64,000 nucleotides of DNA, from contig NZ_JBFAKK010000004.1 in NCBI RefSeq assembly GCF_040655735.1, forward strand, positions 1-64,000. Reading direction: 5' to 3'. This DNA is from Phytomonospora sp040655735. Lineage in GTDB: Bacteria > Actinomycetota > Actinomycetes > Mycobacteriales > Micromonosporaceae. This document shows, piece after piece, positions 40,078 to 48,619 of this stretch (its first letter is position 1; each line of letters begins with the position of its first letter). A model generated the notes under the pieces. The model was not told the DNA's origin, searched no databases, and saw only the letters and a program-made list of their open reading frames with translations. The position numbers were made by a program, and so were the translations under genes.

Positions 40078-41349
40078 GTGCGCGTCCGCCTCGCCTACGG
40101 CGAGCACGGCCTCGATGCCGACTTCCCCGCCGAGCGGACCGTCGTCGTCGAGCCCGCCTACGTCGACGGCGCTCCCGACCCCGCCGCGCTGCTGCGGCGG
40201 ACCCTGCGCGAACCCGTCGCCGGGCCGCCTCTGCGCGAGATCGTCCGGCCCGGGCAGACCGTCGCCATCTCCATGTGCGACGGCACCCGGGCGCAACCAC
40301 GGCATCTGATGATCCCGGCCGTCCTCGCCGAACTCGACGGGATCGTCGACCTCGACGACGTCGTGATCCTCGTGGCGACCGGCACCCACCGCGGCAACTC
40401 GCCCGAGGAGATCGCCGCGATGCTGGGCACCGACCTGGCCGCACGGGTGCGGGTCGTCAATCACGACGCCCGCGACGAGTCGTCGCTGGTCTGGTGCGGA
40501 ACCCACGGCGACGGGGTCCCCGTGTGGCTGAACCGGCTGTGGGTCGAGGCGGACGTGCGGATCACCACCGGCTTCGTCGAGCCGCACTTCTTCGCCGGCT
40601 TCAGCGGCGGACCCAAGCTAGTCGCCCCCGGCCTGGCGGGCTTGGAGACGGTGCTGACGCTGCACGACGCCAAGCGGATCGGCCATCCCTCGGCGACGTG
40701 GGCGATCTGCGAGGGAAACCCCGTCCACGACGACATCAGGGCCGTGGTCGCCGGTGCGGGGAAGGTCGACTTCGCCTTCGACGTGCTGCTCAACCGGGAG
40801 CAACAGGTCGTGGCCGCCTTCGCCGGGGAGTTGTTCGCCATGCACGCCGCCGCCCGCTCCGCGGCCAGAGAACTGGCGATGCGTCCCGTCGACGGACTCT
40901 TCGACGTCGTGGTGACGACGAACTCGGGTTTCCCGCTGGATCAGAACCTTTATCAGGCGGTGAAGGGCATGACCGCCGCCGCGACCGTCGTCAAGGAGGG
41001 CGGCGTGATCGTCTGCGCCGCCGAATGCCGCGACGGTTTCCCCGACCACGGGTCCTACCGCGAGGTGCTCTCCTCGGCGGAGTCGCCGAGAGCGCTGCTC
41101 GACGGGATCATGGCCAGGCCGGACACGCGGCCCGACCAGTGGCAGGTGCAGATGCAGGCGAAGGTGCAGTGCAAGGCGCGTGTGGTGGTGTGCGCCGACG
41201 GGTTGGGGGAGGAGGACCTGCGCGCGGCGCACCTGGAGTGGACCGACGACGTGGGCGCGACCGTGCGGGAGGCCCTGGCGACGGCGGGGGAGGGAGCACG
41301 GGTGTGCGTGCTGCCGGAGGGGCCGCAGACGATTCCGTACGTGGGGTAG
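40078..41349 (+). CDS. LarA-family (lactate racemase-like) protein
   Basis: A 423-residue DUF2088/LarA protein. The residues that bind the nickel-pincer cofactor and perform catalysis in lactate racemase are at a constant offset of four: His104 (T-G-T-H-R), His170 (E-P-H-F-F-A-G-F-S-G-G-P-K) with Lys180, and His196 (T-L-H-D-A-K). The C-terminal D-Q-N-L-Y-Q-A-V-K-G-M is also conserved. It ends the operon whose FAH step should release lactate. No LarB, LarC or LarE cofactor genes are in the window, so they must be elsewhere or the protein uses another route. Confidence 0.9.
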   Translation: MRVRLAYGEHGLDADFPAERTVVVEPAYVDGAPDPAALLRRTLREPVAGPPLREIVRPGQTVAISMCDGTRAQPRHLMIPAVLAELDGIVDLDDVVILVATGTHRGNSPEEIAAMLGTDLAARVRVVNHDARDESSLVWCGTHGDGVPVWLNRLWVEADVRITTGFVEPHFFAGFSGGPKLVAPGLAGLETVLTLHDAKRIGHPSATWAICEGNPVHDDIRAVVAGAGKVDFAFDVLLNREQQVVAAFAGELFAMHAAARSAARELAMRPVDGLFDVVVTTNSGFPLDQNLYQAVKGMTAAATVVKEGGVIVCAAECRDGFPDHGSYREVLSSAESPRALLDGIMARPDTRPDQWQVQMQAKVQCKARVVVCADGLGEEDLRAAHLEWTDDVGATVREALATAGEGARVCVLPEGPQTIPYVG

Positions 41350-42098
41350 CGCGGGTAGGGCGGGGCAGGTGGTCAGGACGGGATGAGGCAGGGGCAGGCA
41401 TGCGGTAGGTGCCTGGGTGGAGTGGCGTCTGGGCCGGCGGGACTGGCGTGCTCGGAAATGCCGGTGGTGGGCGCGGAGGGGACGGTTGTAATCTAGTCGG
41501 TCGATAAGGCTTAGTTATGTCATACCCTGCATCCATGCGGAGTGTTCCACGAAGGAAAGCCCGCAACGGCTGGAGAGGCCCATTTGTCCCGGTCGGCGAC
41601 GGGTAGGAGTGGCGGCGGCCGCCGGGGCGTCGGGCCGTGCTTCGCCGCCGACGCCAACACGGACGGCGGCGTCGACTCGCGGGCGCCCTCGCGCCGTCTC
41701 CGCCGGACGATCCGCGGCGGCCTCCTCCCGCAACTACCGAGAGCGAATCCCGGGTCAGGCCGTGCATTCGCCCCAGCGCCCGGCTGAACCTCTATCCCTC
41801 GCGCGCGACCATCCCACGCCCGTCACCATTTCGTCCCGCGCCTCCCACGAACGCTGAGGCGAACGCGGAGCCGGCGCGCCGCCCGGCTCCACTCCCGCAA
41901 CCTCAACCGATCCAGCCGGCTCGGCCCAACCTCACCTTGCTCGACCCACCCCCACCCGCCACCTGACCTGAGCCGGCCCCGCCCGCCTTGGCTCAACCCC
42001 CTCCGCCCACCTGCCTTTCAATCAGCCCCGCTTGGCATGCGGCCCAGCCCCGCCCGCCCGCACGCATCACTCACACGCACCCCCCGCCCACGCAAAAC
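41350..42098. other. Gene-free C-rich stretch
   Basis: No credible gene. 41350-41480 is G-rich; 41487-41523 is unusually AT-rich (TAATCTAGTCGG, GATAAGGCTTAGTTATG). From 41780 the plus strand becomes pyrimidine/C-rich with CCCGCC and CCACC runs up to the terminator at 42099. Short open frames are Pro/Arg-rich shadows. It separates the accessory operon from the conserved core block. Confidence 0.6.
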
Positions 42099-42130
42099 AC
42101 CACGCCCCCGGCCGAAGCCGGGGGCGTGGT
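42099..42130 (-). terminator. Rho-independent terminator of the DUF7455-like gene
   Basis: ACCACGCCCCCGGC (42099-42112) pairs perfectly with GCCGGGGGCGTGGT (42117-42130). In the minus direction it is followed by TGTTTTG, a U-rich tail. Confidence 0.85.
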
Positions 42131-42166
42131 GGTCAGTCTCGCCGGGAGAGTCTTTGTGGACCCAAC

Positions 42167-42406
42167 CTAGTTCTTAGACATCAGGTCGCTGCCGCGCCAG
42201 GTGAACTCGGGGTCGGCGACGAAGTCGACCGCGATCTTCACCAGCTGCTCGGCGTACTTGTTGGCGTGGTGTCCGCAGAACACCAGGTCGCCGGCTTCGT
42301 CGGCAAGGACAATACGTACCTTGGCCGCTGCGGAGCACCGGTCGCAGCGCTCACCGGTGATAGGACGCGCCGCCGTCTCCGGCGGGGGCATCAGGGTCGG
42401 GGTCAT
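42167..42406 (-). CDS. Small zinc-ribbon-type actinobacterial protein (DUF7455-like)
   Basis: A 79-residue protein with C-D-R-C near residue 21 and a second half-site F-C-G-H-H-A-N-K-Y-A, together making a likely C2-C-H zinc site. GAGGAG lies before the ATG. It sits just downstream of the principal sigma gene's end on the same strand, as in many actinobacteria. Role unknown. Confidence 0.88.
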   Translation of the reverse strand: MTPTLMPPPETAARPITGERCDRCSAAAKVRIVLADEAGDLVFCGHHANKYAEQLVKIAVDFVADPEFTWRGSDLMSKN

Positions 42407-42763
42407 TGACTCCTCCTCGTCCGCTGTGACCGGTCAACGCCACTCGTCCTGACGTGGGCTGGTCCGGGGGTTACATGACTCAAGGTCCAACACGCATCCG
42501 ACGCCAATGCCTTCCCCAATCTCGTCGTCGGCGACGTGTCTCACACCGCCTTGCGCTTTCTTCTTCCATTGTCACCGATCGGACCGACAGTTCCGTGGGC
42601 CCGGCGTGTACGAAGTGGGTACCCGATCTGACGACCGGGCATACCTCTCGTAGCGCCATGACCACTGGCAGATCACGGTATACAACCGATGCCATGATCG
42701 GCAACCCATGACCACGGACGATCCGCGTACCGATGACGGACAGTGACCGAAGGGTTGAAATAC
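42407..42763. other. Intergenic region without recognisable gene
   Basis: 357 bases between the small zinc-ribbon gene and the sigma-factor stop. I see no clear terminator hairpin or conserved RNA motif. GGGTACCC at about 42618 is a short palindrome. It should hold the small gene's promoter, but I cannot place a confident pair of hexamers. Confidence 0.5.
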
Positions 42764-44401
42764 TCAGTCCAAATAGTCGCGAAGTACCTGCGAACGTGAC
42801 GGGTGCCGCAACTTGGACATCGTCTTCGACTCGATCTGGCGGATCCGCTCGCGGGTCACACCGTAGACCTGGCCGATCTCGTCGAGGGTGCGCGGCTGGC
42901 CGTCGGTCAGACCGAACCGCAGCCTGACGACACCCGCCTCCCGCTCCGAGAGCGTCTGCAGAACCTGCTGAAGCTGGTCCTGAAGCAGAGAGAACGACAC
43001 CGCATCGACGGCGACGACCGCCTCGGAGTCCTCGATGAAGTCACCGAGCTGGCTGTCGCCCTCGTCACCGATGGTCTGGTCCAGCGAGATCGGCTCGCGA
43101 GCGTACTGCTGGATCTCCAGAACCTTCTCGGGGGAGATGTCCATCTCCTTGGCGAGCTCTTCCGGGGTGGGCTCGCGGCCCAGGTCCTGGAGGAGTTCAC
43201 GCTGTATGCGGCCGAGCTTGTTGATGACCTCGACCATGTGCACCGGTATACGGATGGTGCGGGCCTGGTCTGCCATCGCCCGTGTGATGGCCTGTCGGAT
43301 CCACCATGTCGCGTAGGTCGAGAACTTGAAGCCCTTGGTGTAGTCGAACTTCTCGACGGCACGGATCAGGCCGAGGTTCCCCTCCTGGATGAGGTCCAGG
43401 AAGGCCATGCCGCGACCGGTGTAGCGCTTGGCGAGCGATACGACCAGGCGGAGGTTGGCCTCCAGGAGGTGGTTCTTGGCGCGGTCGCCGTCGCGGGTGA
43501 TCCACGACAGGTCCCGGCGAAGCTGCATCGGCAGCTTCTCGCCGGCCTCCTCGGCGGTGCGCAGTCGTTCGACCGAGTAGAGCCCGGCCTCGATGCGCTT
43601 GGCGAGCTCGACCTCCTGCGCCGCGTTCAGCAGAGGCACTTTGCCGATCTGCTTGAGGTAGGCGCGGACGGAGTCGGCCGAAGCGGTCATCTCGGCGTCT
43701 TTACGAGCCTGCTTGAGGGCTTCGGAGTCCTCGTCGTCCCAGTCGAAGTCGAGACCGTCGGACCCGAGGTCGGGTTCGTCGTCGTCCTTCTTCGAGCTCG
43801 TCTTCTTGGCCGTGGTCTTCTTCGCGGTCTTCTTGGCGGCGGTCTTGCGTGCCGTCTTGCGCGGAGCTGCGTCCTCGGCCGCCATTTCGGCTTCGAAGGC
43901 GGCCTCGTCGAAGTCGTCGCCGGGCTCGTCGACCAGGTCGGGGTCGGCGGGCTTTGCGGCGGCGGTCTTCTTGGCGGTCGTCTTCTTCGCCGCGGCCTTC
44001 TTGGCGGTGGCCTTCTTGGCCGCCGCCTTCTTCGCCGGTGCGGAGGTCTCGTCCGGGGAGTCGCCCTCGGGGTCGGCGTTGACCGAGCTGGTCGTCACCT
44101 TCGCCGGGGTCGCCCGCTTGCGGGTTGTGCGCGCGGTGGTCGCCTTGGACGCCGGTGTGGCGGCCCTGGCGGCCGGCACCCGGCGGCGGGAGGTGTTTGC
44201 CGAGCCGTCGACGACGACGGTGACGTCGGCGTCGGCGAGCGCGCGGAGGATCTTCTTCCCCTGTGCCGGGGTCACCCCCGCGCTCTCGAGTGTGTGGGCG
44301 ACTTCTCCGGAGGTGACCTGCCCGCCGTTGTTGGCGGCCTGCTCCAGAATGGACTCAGTGAGAGAGCGGATGTCAATGCCGGTGGGGCGCGCTGCTGTCA
44401 C
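42764..44401 (-). CDS. hrdB: Principal sigma factor (RpoD/HrdB/SigA)
   Basis: A 545-residue housekeeping sigma factor. The N-terminal region 1.1-like domain (1-75) is followed by a long low-complexity segment of A-K-K-A/T-A-K-K repeats (about 95-215), resembling a histone H1 tail, interrupted by acidic patches. Region 1.2 begins near 240 (A-D-S-V-R-A-Y-L-K-Q-I-G); region 2 has F-D-Y-T-K-G-F-K-F-S-T-Y-A-T-W-W-I; region 4.2 has V-T-R-E-R-I-R-Q-I-E-S-K. GTG start with AAGG upstream. The inositol-monophosphatase gene diverges from it, as in other actinobacteria. Confidence 0.96.
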   Translation of the reverse strand: MTAARPTGIDIRSLTESILEQAANNGGQVTSGEVAHTLESAGVTPAQGKKILRALADADVTVVVDGSANTSRRRVPAARAATPASKATTARTTRKRATPAKVTTSSVNADPEGDSPDETSAPAKKAAAKKATAKKAAAKKTTAKKTAAAKPADPDLVDEPGDDFDEAAFEAEMAAEDAAPRKTARKTAAKKTAKKTTAKKTSSKKDDDEPDLGSDGLDFDWDDEDSEALKQARKDAEMTASADSVRAYLKQIGKVPLLNAAQEVELAKRIEAGLYSVERLRTAEEAGEKLPMQLRRDLSWITRDGDRAKNHLLEANLRLVVSLAKRYTGRGMAFLDLIQEGNLGLIRAVEKFDYTKGFKFSTYATWWIRQAITRAMADQARTIRIPVHMVEVINKLGRIQRELLQDLGREPTPEELAKEMDISPEKVLEIQQYAREPISLDQTIGDEGDSQLGDFIEDSEAVVAVDAVSFSLLQDQLQQVLQTLSEREAGVVRLRFGLTDGQPRTLDEIGQVYGVTRERIRQIESKTMSKLRHPSRSQVLRDYLD

Positions 44402-44509
44402 GAACTACCTTCCGAGGCGTTGGCGGGCACACCGAACCGTAGCCGGTTCGATTGGGTTTCTTGGTCTGCGAACCCCCGCGTCGCTTCGGCGTCGCGTGGG
44501 CAGGCGTGA

Positions 44510-44546
44510 ATTGTAACGCCCTACTGCCCCGATCATCTTCTGTCAA
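44510..44546 (-). promoter_or_regulatory. Probable promoter of the principal sigma gene
   Basis: On the minus strand TTGACA (44541-44546) is 17 bases from TAGGGC (44518-44523); a stronger hexamer TACAAT (44510-44515) lies just downstream. This leaves a 5' leader of about 110 bases. Confidence 0.55.
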
Positions 44547-44610
44547 GGCCGCTGTGATGAAAAAACCCACCTGAAGATCGACGTGGGTCCTCACTTGGCA
44601 CGATGGGTCC

Positions 44611-45501
44611 GTGGACAGCGAAGAATTCTCCGATCATCCCATCACGCCTGAGTGGCCCCTGCCTTTCGGGTCGATTCCGGGCGAATACGACATCGATCTG
44701 CTTCTGGATCTGGCTCTGGAGGTGGCTGCCGAAGCGGCCGGCCTCGCCCGGGCCGAGCGGCTCGCGGCGGTGTCGCAAATCAGCACGAAGTCGACAGTTA
44801 ACGATGTGGTCACAGCTGCCGACAAGGCGGCCGAGGAGCTGATCGTGTCCCGGCTGTCGGCGGCGCGCCCTCACGACGCCTTCATCGGCGAGGAGGGCGG
44901 CGCCCGGACGGGTTCGGGCGCCGACGGGGTGCGGTGGATCGTCGACCCCATCGACGGGACGGTCAACTACGTCTACGGGATGCCCTTCTACGCCGTCTCG
45001 CTGGCCGCTGAGGCCGGCGGGAGGCTGCTGGCCGGGGTGGTGCACAACATCGCCACGGGGACCGTCTATCACGCCTCGGCGGGGTCGGGCGCGTTCCGCG
45101 ACGGCGAACGGGTCACCTGCAACGCGCCGGTTGACCTCGGGCGGTCGATGCTGGCGACGGGGTTCGGTTACGACCCGGAGCAGCGCGCCCGTCAGGGGGC
45201 GGTGCTGGCCGGTGTGCTGCCGCATGTGCGCGACATCCGGCGCACGGGGTCGGCGGCGCTGGACCTGTGCATGGTCGCCGACGGGACGGTCGACGCCTAC
45301 TACGAGAGCGGCCCGAACGTGTGGGACTACGCCGCCGGGGGGATCATCGCCGCCGAGGCCGGTGCCGTGGTGAGCGGACTCGACTCGGACGTGCCCGGGC
45401 GGGCGATGATCCTCGCGGCGGCTCCCGGTGTGCACGGTCCACTTCGTGGACTTCTGCGAAGTCGGAAAGCCGACAGTGCCTTCCGGAGTGTCACGGGTTG
45501 A
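44611..45501 (+). CDS. Inositol-monophosphatase-family phosphatase
   Basis: A 296-residue metal-dependent phosphatase. Both family signatures are present: W-I-V-D-P-I-D-G-T-V-N-Y (metal-binding Asp pair) and W-D-Y-A-A-G-G-I-I-A-A-E near the C-terminus, plus E-E-G-G. Substrates of such proteins include inositol phosphates, histidinol phosphate and nucleotidase substrates. The GTG start lacks a strong ribosome site. The 3' end overlaps the converging LytR_C gene by 11 bases. Confidence 0.92.
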   Translation: MDSEEFSDHPITPEWPLPFGSIPGEYDIDLLLDLALEVAAEAAGLARAERLAAVSQISTKSTVNDVVTAADKAAEELIVSRLSAARPHDAFIGEEGGARTGSGADGVRWIVDPIDGTVNYVYGMPFYAVSLAAEAGGRLLAGVVHNIATGTVYHASAGSGAFRDGERVTCNAPVDLGRSMLATGFGYDPEQRARQGAVLAGVLPHVRDIRRTGSAALDLCMVADGTVDAYYESGPNVWDYAAGGIIAAEAGAVVSGLDSDVPGRAMILAAAPGVHGPLRGLLRSRKADSAFRSVTG

Positions 45502-46006
45502 TCGGGCAGGTTCCCGTCGGAGCGGTCGGCCGGCCGATCTCTCCGAGGGACTGCACCTTCTCGCTCTCGGTGTTGACCTGGCGGAAACCGGTGCCGATGA
45601 TCACATCGACGACGGCGTCATCGCGCTCGGGATCGAACTTGCGGGCCGAGTCGAGGAAGTAGGCGCTCAGCACGTGGCCGGCGCCGACCGCCTGCGGTCC
45701 GAAGCGGACCTCGGCGCTGACCTCCAGGTCATCGCGCTTCTTGTTGCCGACCTTGACGACCTTGTAGCCGTACTCTTCGAGATCGCCCTTGACCTGCTCG
45801 GCGAGTCCCGGTTCGCCCGTTCCGTTGAACACGCGGACCTCGACGTCCTTGGGTTCGGGCATCTCCAGGCTCACGCGGACCTTGTCGCTGGCACATCCCC
45901 CGAGGTCGGCCTGCGAGTCGTTGAGGATCGCCCAGCCGGCGGTCGCGGTGGCCACCAGAGCGAGCACGCCGACGATGATCAGCGCCCGGACGCGAGCGAG
46001 CCGCAT
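45491..46006 (-). CDS. LytR_C-domain membrane-anchored protein
   Basis: A 171-residue protein with one N-terminal membrane segment (A-L-I-I-V-G-V-L-A-L-V-A-T-A-T-A-G) and an extracytoplasmic LytR C-terminal domain: V-E-V-R-V-F-N-G-T-G-E-P-G-L-A near residue 55-69. LytR_C domains are found attached to LCP cell-wall ligases; here the domain stands alone. GGGGAGG precedes the ATG. Confidence 0.88.
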   Translation of the reverse strand: MRLARVRALIIVGVLALVATATAGWAILNDSQADLGGCASDKVRVSLEMPEPKDVEVRVFNGTGEPGLAEQVKGDLEEYGYKVVKVGNKKRDDLEVSAEVRFGPQAVGAGHVLSAYFLDSARKFDPERDDAVVDVIIGTGFRQVNTESEKVQSLGEIGRPTAPTGTCPINP

Positions 46007-46337
46007 GAGGCCTCCCCTTTAGTTGACGACGGCAAGAGGCTATCTTGTCCCGGCGCCCCTACGGATTCGCATGGTCGACTCCGGCGCGCCGAACTTCCCT
46101 CTGACCGCGCGAACACCTAACCTTCTGAGTCGCCTGGGTCACATTGGGAACATTTTTTGGGCGGCGGGTGTAACTAGGATGCGCTGACGCGGTAAGGTAC
46201 CGCGCCTCAGGGGGAACCCCGCCGGGTGACCGTGGACCGCAGTGTTGTCGACAAGGGACGGCGCGGGAGCTTGCCGCGGGCAGGAATATCAGTGCTCGGA
46301 TGCCGGGCGCGAACAAGACATGGGAGTGTGAACACCA
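46007..46337. other. Divergent promoter region with hairpin
   Basis: Between the LytR_C and DUF4193 genes. TAGGAT (46175-46180) is a likely plus-strand -10, giving a leader of about 150 bases. CGCGGTA-AGG-TACCGCG (46188-46204) would form a hairpin at the start of that RNA. No further gene is seen. Confidence 0.5.
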
Positions 46338-46637
46338 ATGGCTACCGACTACGACGCGCCGCGTCGGGACTCGGACGACTCGAGCGAAGACAGCCTCGAA
46401 GAGCTCAAGTCGCGTCGTACCGATGCGCAGTCGGGCAGCGTGGATGTTGACGAGGCGGAGGTGGCCGAGAACTTCGAGCTGCCCGGGGCGGATTTGGCCG
46501 ATGAGGAGCTGACGGTCAAGGTCCTGCCGATGCAGACCGACGAGTTCCGTTGCTCAAGTTGCTTCTTGGTCCATCACCGCAGTCAGCTTGCCTCGCAGAA
46601 AAAGGGAAAACTCATCTGCCGAGACTGCGCCGCCTAA
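46338..46637 (+). CDS. DUF4193 zinc-ribbon protein
   Basis: A 99-residue acidic protein with a C-terminal zinc ribbon: F-R-C-S-S-C-F-L-V-H-H near residue 70 and L-I-C-R-D-C-A-A at the end. The N-terminus (T-D-Y-D-A-P-R-R) is typical of the family, which is near-universal in Actinobacteria and homologous to RNA-polymerase-associated zinc-ribbon proteins by appearance only. Function is not established. Normal length. Confidence 0.92.
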   Translation: MATDYDAPRRDSDDSSEDSLEELKSRRTDAQSGSVDVDEAEVAENFELPGADLADEELTVKVLPMQTDEFRCSSCFLVHHRSQLASQKKGKLICRDCAA

Positions 46638-46672
46638 CGCGGGGCCGTCACCGGGGCGTGGGGCCCGACAGA

Positions 46673-47161
46673 TCAGGACACAGGGTGTGCGTCGTCCACG
46701 GGACGGGGCGCACCCTGTGCGCTACGCAAGGCCTCGGCCAGCCGTTCGGGACGGCGGGTCGACACGATCCAGTACGGGGTGGGGTCGTCGGCGTCGTTCA
46801 CCTCGACGCGGACGGCGCCGCGCACCCACGGACGCTGAACCACGAAGGCCAGGGGGTGCAGGCCGACGCTGAGGGCGTCGCGCAATGCCGTCCCCTCCAG
46901 GGGCGTCACCTCGCCGATGAACTCGACGGGGAGGTTGGCGTCGTCGACCTCGAGGCGTCCCCCGACCACCGACACCCGCAGGCGCCCGAGCCACAGCAGC
47001 AGCGCGGTCGCGGCCGGCAGGCCCACGGCATAGGGAAGCCACACGCGCACGCCGGGCGCGCCCATGTGGATCTCGGCGGCCAACAGTGCGACGATCGCCA
47101 GGGTCACTGGCCAGGCCCACCATGGCACGTACATGCGTTCACGAAACGAACCGTCGGTCAC
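46673..47161 (-). CDS. DUF3093 membrane protein
   Basis: A 162-residue protein with two adjacent hydrophobic segments (W-W-A-W-P-V-T-L-A-I-V-A-L-L and Y-A-V-G-L-P-A-A-T-A-L-L-L-W) and a soluble C-terminal domain ending P-Y-W-I-V-S-T-R-R-P-E-R-L-A. The last motif is diagnostic of the family. It is divergent from dut, as in many actinobacteria. Role unknown. Confidence 0.9.
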   Translation of the reverse strand: MTDGSFRERMYVPWWAWPVTLAIVALLAAEIHMGAPGVRVWLPYAVGLPAATALLLWLGRLRVSVVGGRLEVDDANLPVEFIGEVTPLEGTALRDALSVGLHPLAFVVQRPWVRGAVRVEVNDADDPTPYWIVSTRRPERLAEALRSAQGAPRPVDDAHPVS

Positions 47162-47190
47162 GGTTCGAGGTTAGCGAGAGGCTTGACGAC

Positions 47191-47676
47191 ATGTCGGAGC
47201 GGACCGAAGAGGTCACGGTCGGGTTGCGGTTGATCGACGCCGGGCTCCCCGCGCCGGCCTACGCCCACGACGGCGACGCCGGTGCCGACCTGTACGCCGC
47301 GCAGGACGTCGAACTGCCCCCGGGACACCGTGCCCTGGTGCCCACCGGTGTGGCCGTCGCGCTGCCGGACGGTTACGTAGGGCTGGTCCATCCCCGCTCG
47401 GGGCTCGCCGCCCGGCTGGGCGTGACCGTGCTCAACGCACCGGGTACGGTCGACGCCGGTTACCGTGGCGAGATTCTGGTCAACCTGATCAACCATGACC
47501 GAGACGACACCGCGAAAATCGCCCGCGGTGACCGCATAGCGCAGCTAGTCGTCCAGCGCGTCGCGCGAGCCCGGTTCAACGTCACCGAGACGCTGCCCGA
47601 CACCGAGCGAGGCGCCGGCGGGCACGGATCGACCGGCGGCCACGCGGCGCTGGACCGGACTGATCGGAAGGACTGA
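47191..47676 (+). CDS. dut: dUTP diphosphatase
   Basis: A 161-residue trimeric dUTPase converting dUTP to dUMP. All five motifs are visible: D-A-G-A-D-L-Y, P-R-S-G-L-A, G-T-V-D-A-G-Y-R-G-E-I, R-G-D-R-I-A-Q-L-V, and R-G-A-G-G-H-G-S-T-G (C-terminal arm closing the active site). The ribosome site is weak (GAGAGG). It precedes the DUF3710 gene by eight bases. Confidence 0.96.
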   Translation: MSERTEEVTVGLRLIDAGLPAPAYAHDGDAGADLYAAQDVELPPGHRALVPTGVAVALPDGYVGLVHPRSGLAARLGVTVLNAPGTVDAGYRGEILVNLINHDRDDTAKIARGDRIAQLVVQRVARARFNVTETLPDTERGAGGHGSTGGHAALDRTDRKD

Positions 47677-47684
47677 GGGAAACG

Positions 47685-48392
47685 GTGTTTGGACGCCGCA
47701 AGAAGAAGGACGCCGGCCGCGGCGAGCCCACGCCGGTGGAGAAGGACGTCGCCGACGACGACCTCACCGAGACCGAGGACGAGGAAGGCGGCGCCGGTCC
47801 CTACGACGCCTCCGAGGCGCCCAAGGACGGCGTGAAGCGGCTCGACCTGGGCAGCCTGCGCGTACCGGTCGTCGAGGGCGTCAACGTCCAGATGCAGGGC
47901 GACCAGCAGGGCAACATCAAGCAGATCGTGCTCGTGCACGGCGAGAGCGCCCTGCAGCTCACCGCGATCGCCGCACCCCGCACCGAGGACATCTGGGACG
48001 AGGTCCGCGAGGACATCCAGGCCCAGATCCACCGCGAGGGCGGCAGCGTCAAGGAAGGCGAAGGCGAGTGGGGCCCCGAACTCCACGCCCGCCTCAAAGG
48101 CCCCAAGGGAACCGTCCAGGCGCGGTTCATCGGCATCTCCGGGCCGCGCTGGATGGTCCGCGCGGTGTTCCAGGGCAAGGCCGCCATCGACGACGAGGCC
48201 GCAGAGGTCCTCGACGGATGCCTGCGCGGCGTGATCGTCGACCGCGGCACCGAGGCGATGCCCGTGCAGGAGATCCTGCCGATGCAGCTGCCCAAGGAGG
48301 TCGCCGAACGCGCTCGCGCGCAGGCCGAGGCCGCGCAGAACGGCGGAGCGCGCAAGCCCTCACCGGGACCGTCGGCGGCCGCCGACGAGTGA
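47685..48392 (+). CDS. DUF3710 protein
   Basis: A 235-residue soluble protein. A basic start (F-G-R-R-K-K-K) and acidic linker precede a folded domain with R-L-D-L-G-S-L-R-V-P, then S-A-L-Q-L-T-A-I-A-A-P, then P-R-W-M-V-R-A-V-F-Q-G-K-A-A. Conserved next to dut in Actinobacteria; function unknown. GAGGGAA lies before the GTG start. Confidence 0.92.
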   Translation: MFGRRKKKDAGRGEPTPVEKDVADDDLTETEDEEGGAGPYDASEAPKDGVKRLDLGSLRVPVVEGVNVQMQGDQQGNIKQIVLVHGESALQLTAIAAPRTEDIWDEVREDIQAQIHREGGSVKEGEGEWGPELHARLKGPKGTVQARFIGISGPRWMVRAVFQGKAAIDDEAAEVLDGCLRGVIVDRGTEAMPVQEILPMQLPKEVAERARAQAEAAQNGGARKPSPGPSAAADE

Positions 48393-48417
48393 CCCCCGGC
48401 GGGGAGACACACCACTG

Positions 48418-48463
48418 ACGGGACGTCCCACGAGTGCCCCACGGCACCCGTGAGACGTCCCGT
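48418..48463 (+). terminator. Terminator after the DUF3710 gene
   Basis: ACGGGACGTC (48418-48427) pairs with GACGTCCCGT (48454-48463), with an inner stem of CACG-GTGCC/GGCAC-CGTG. It lies 25 bases past the stop. Confidence 0.75.
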
Positions 48464-48619
48464 TCGCATACCGGCTGAATACCCTGCGCACACACGGTTG
48501 TGGCGCACATCCCCTCCGGGGACCCCCGGTCTGCACCCCCGATCACAGCCCCCGCCACCCTTTGACCGCCCGGCGTACGCTGGATCGAGGAAGTCCTCTC
48601 ACAAAAGGGAGCAGGAGTC

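Noticed and set aside
41487..41600. Riboswitch-like leader in the AT-rich patch after the LarA-like gene
   Set aside because: No conserved core that I can match and no downstream gene on the same strand.
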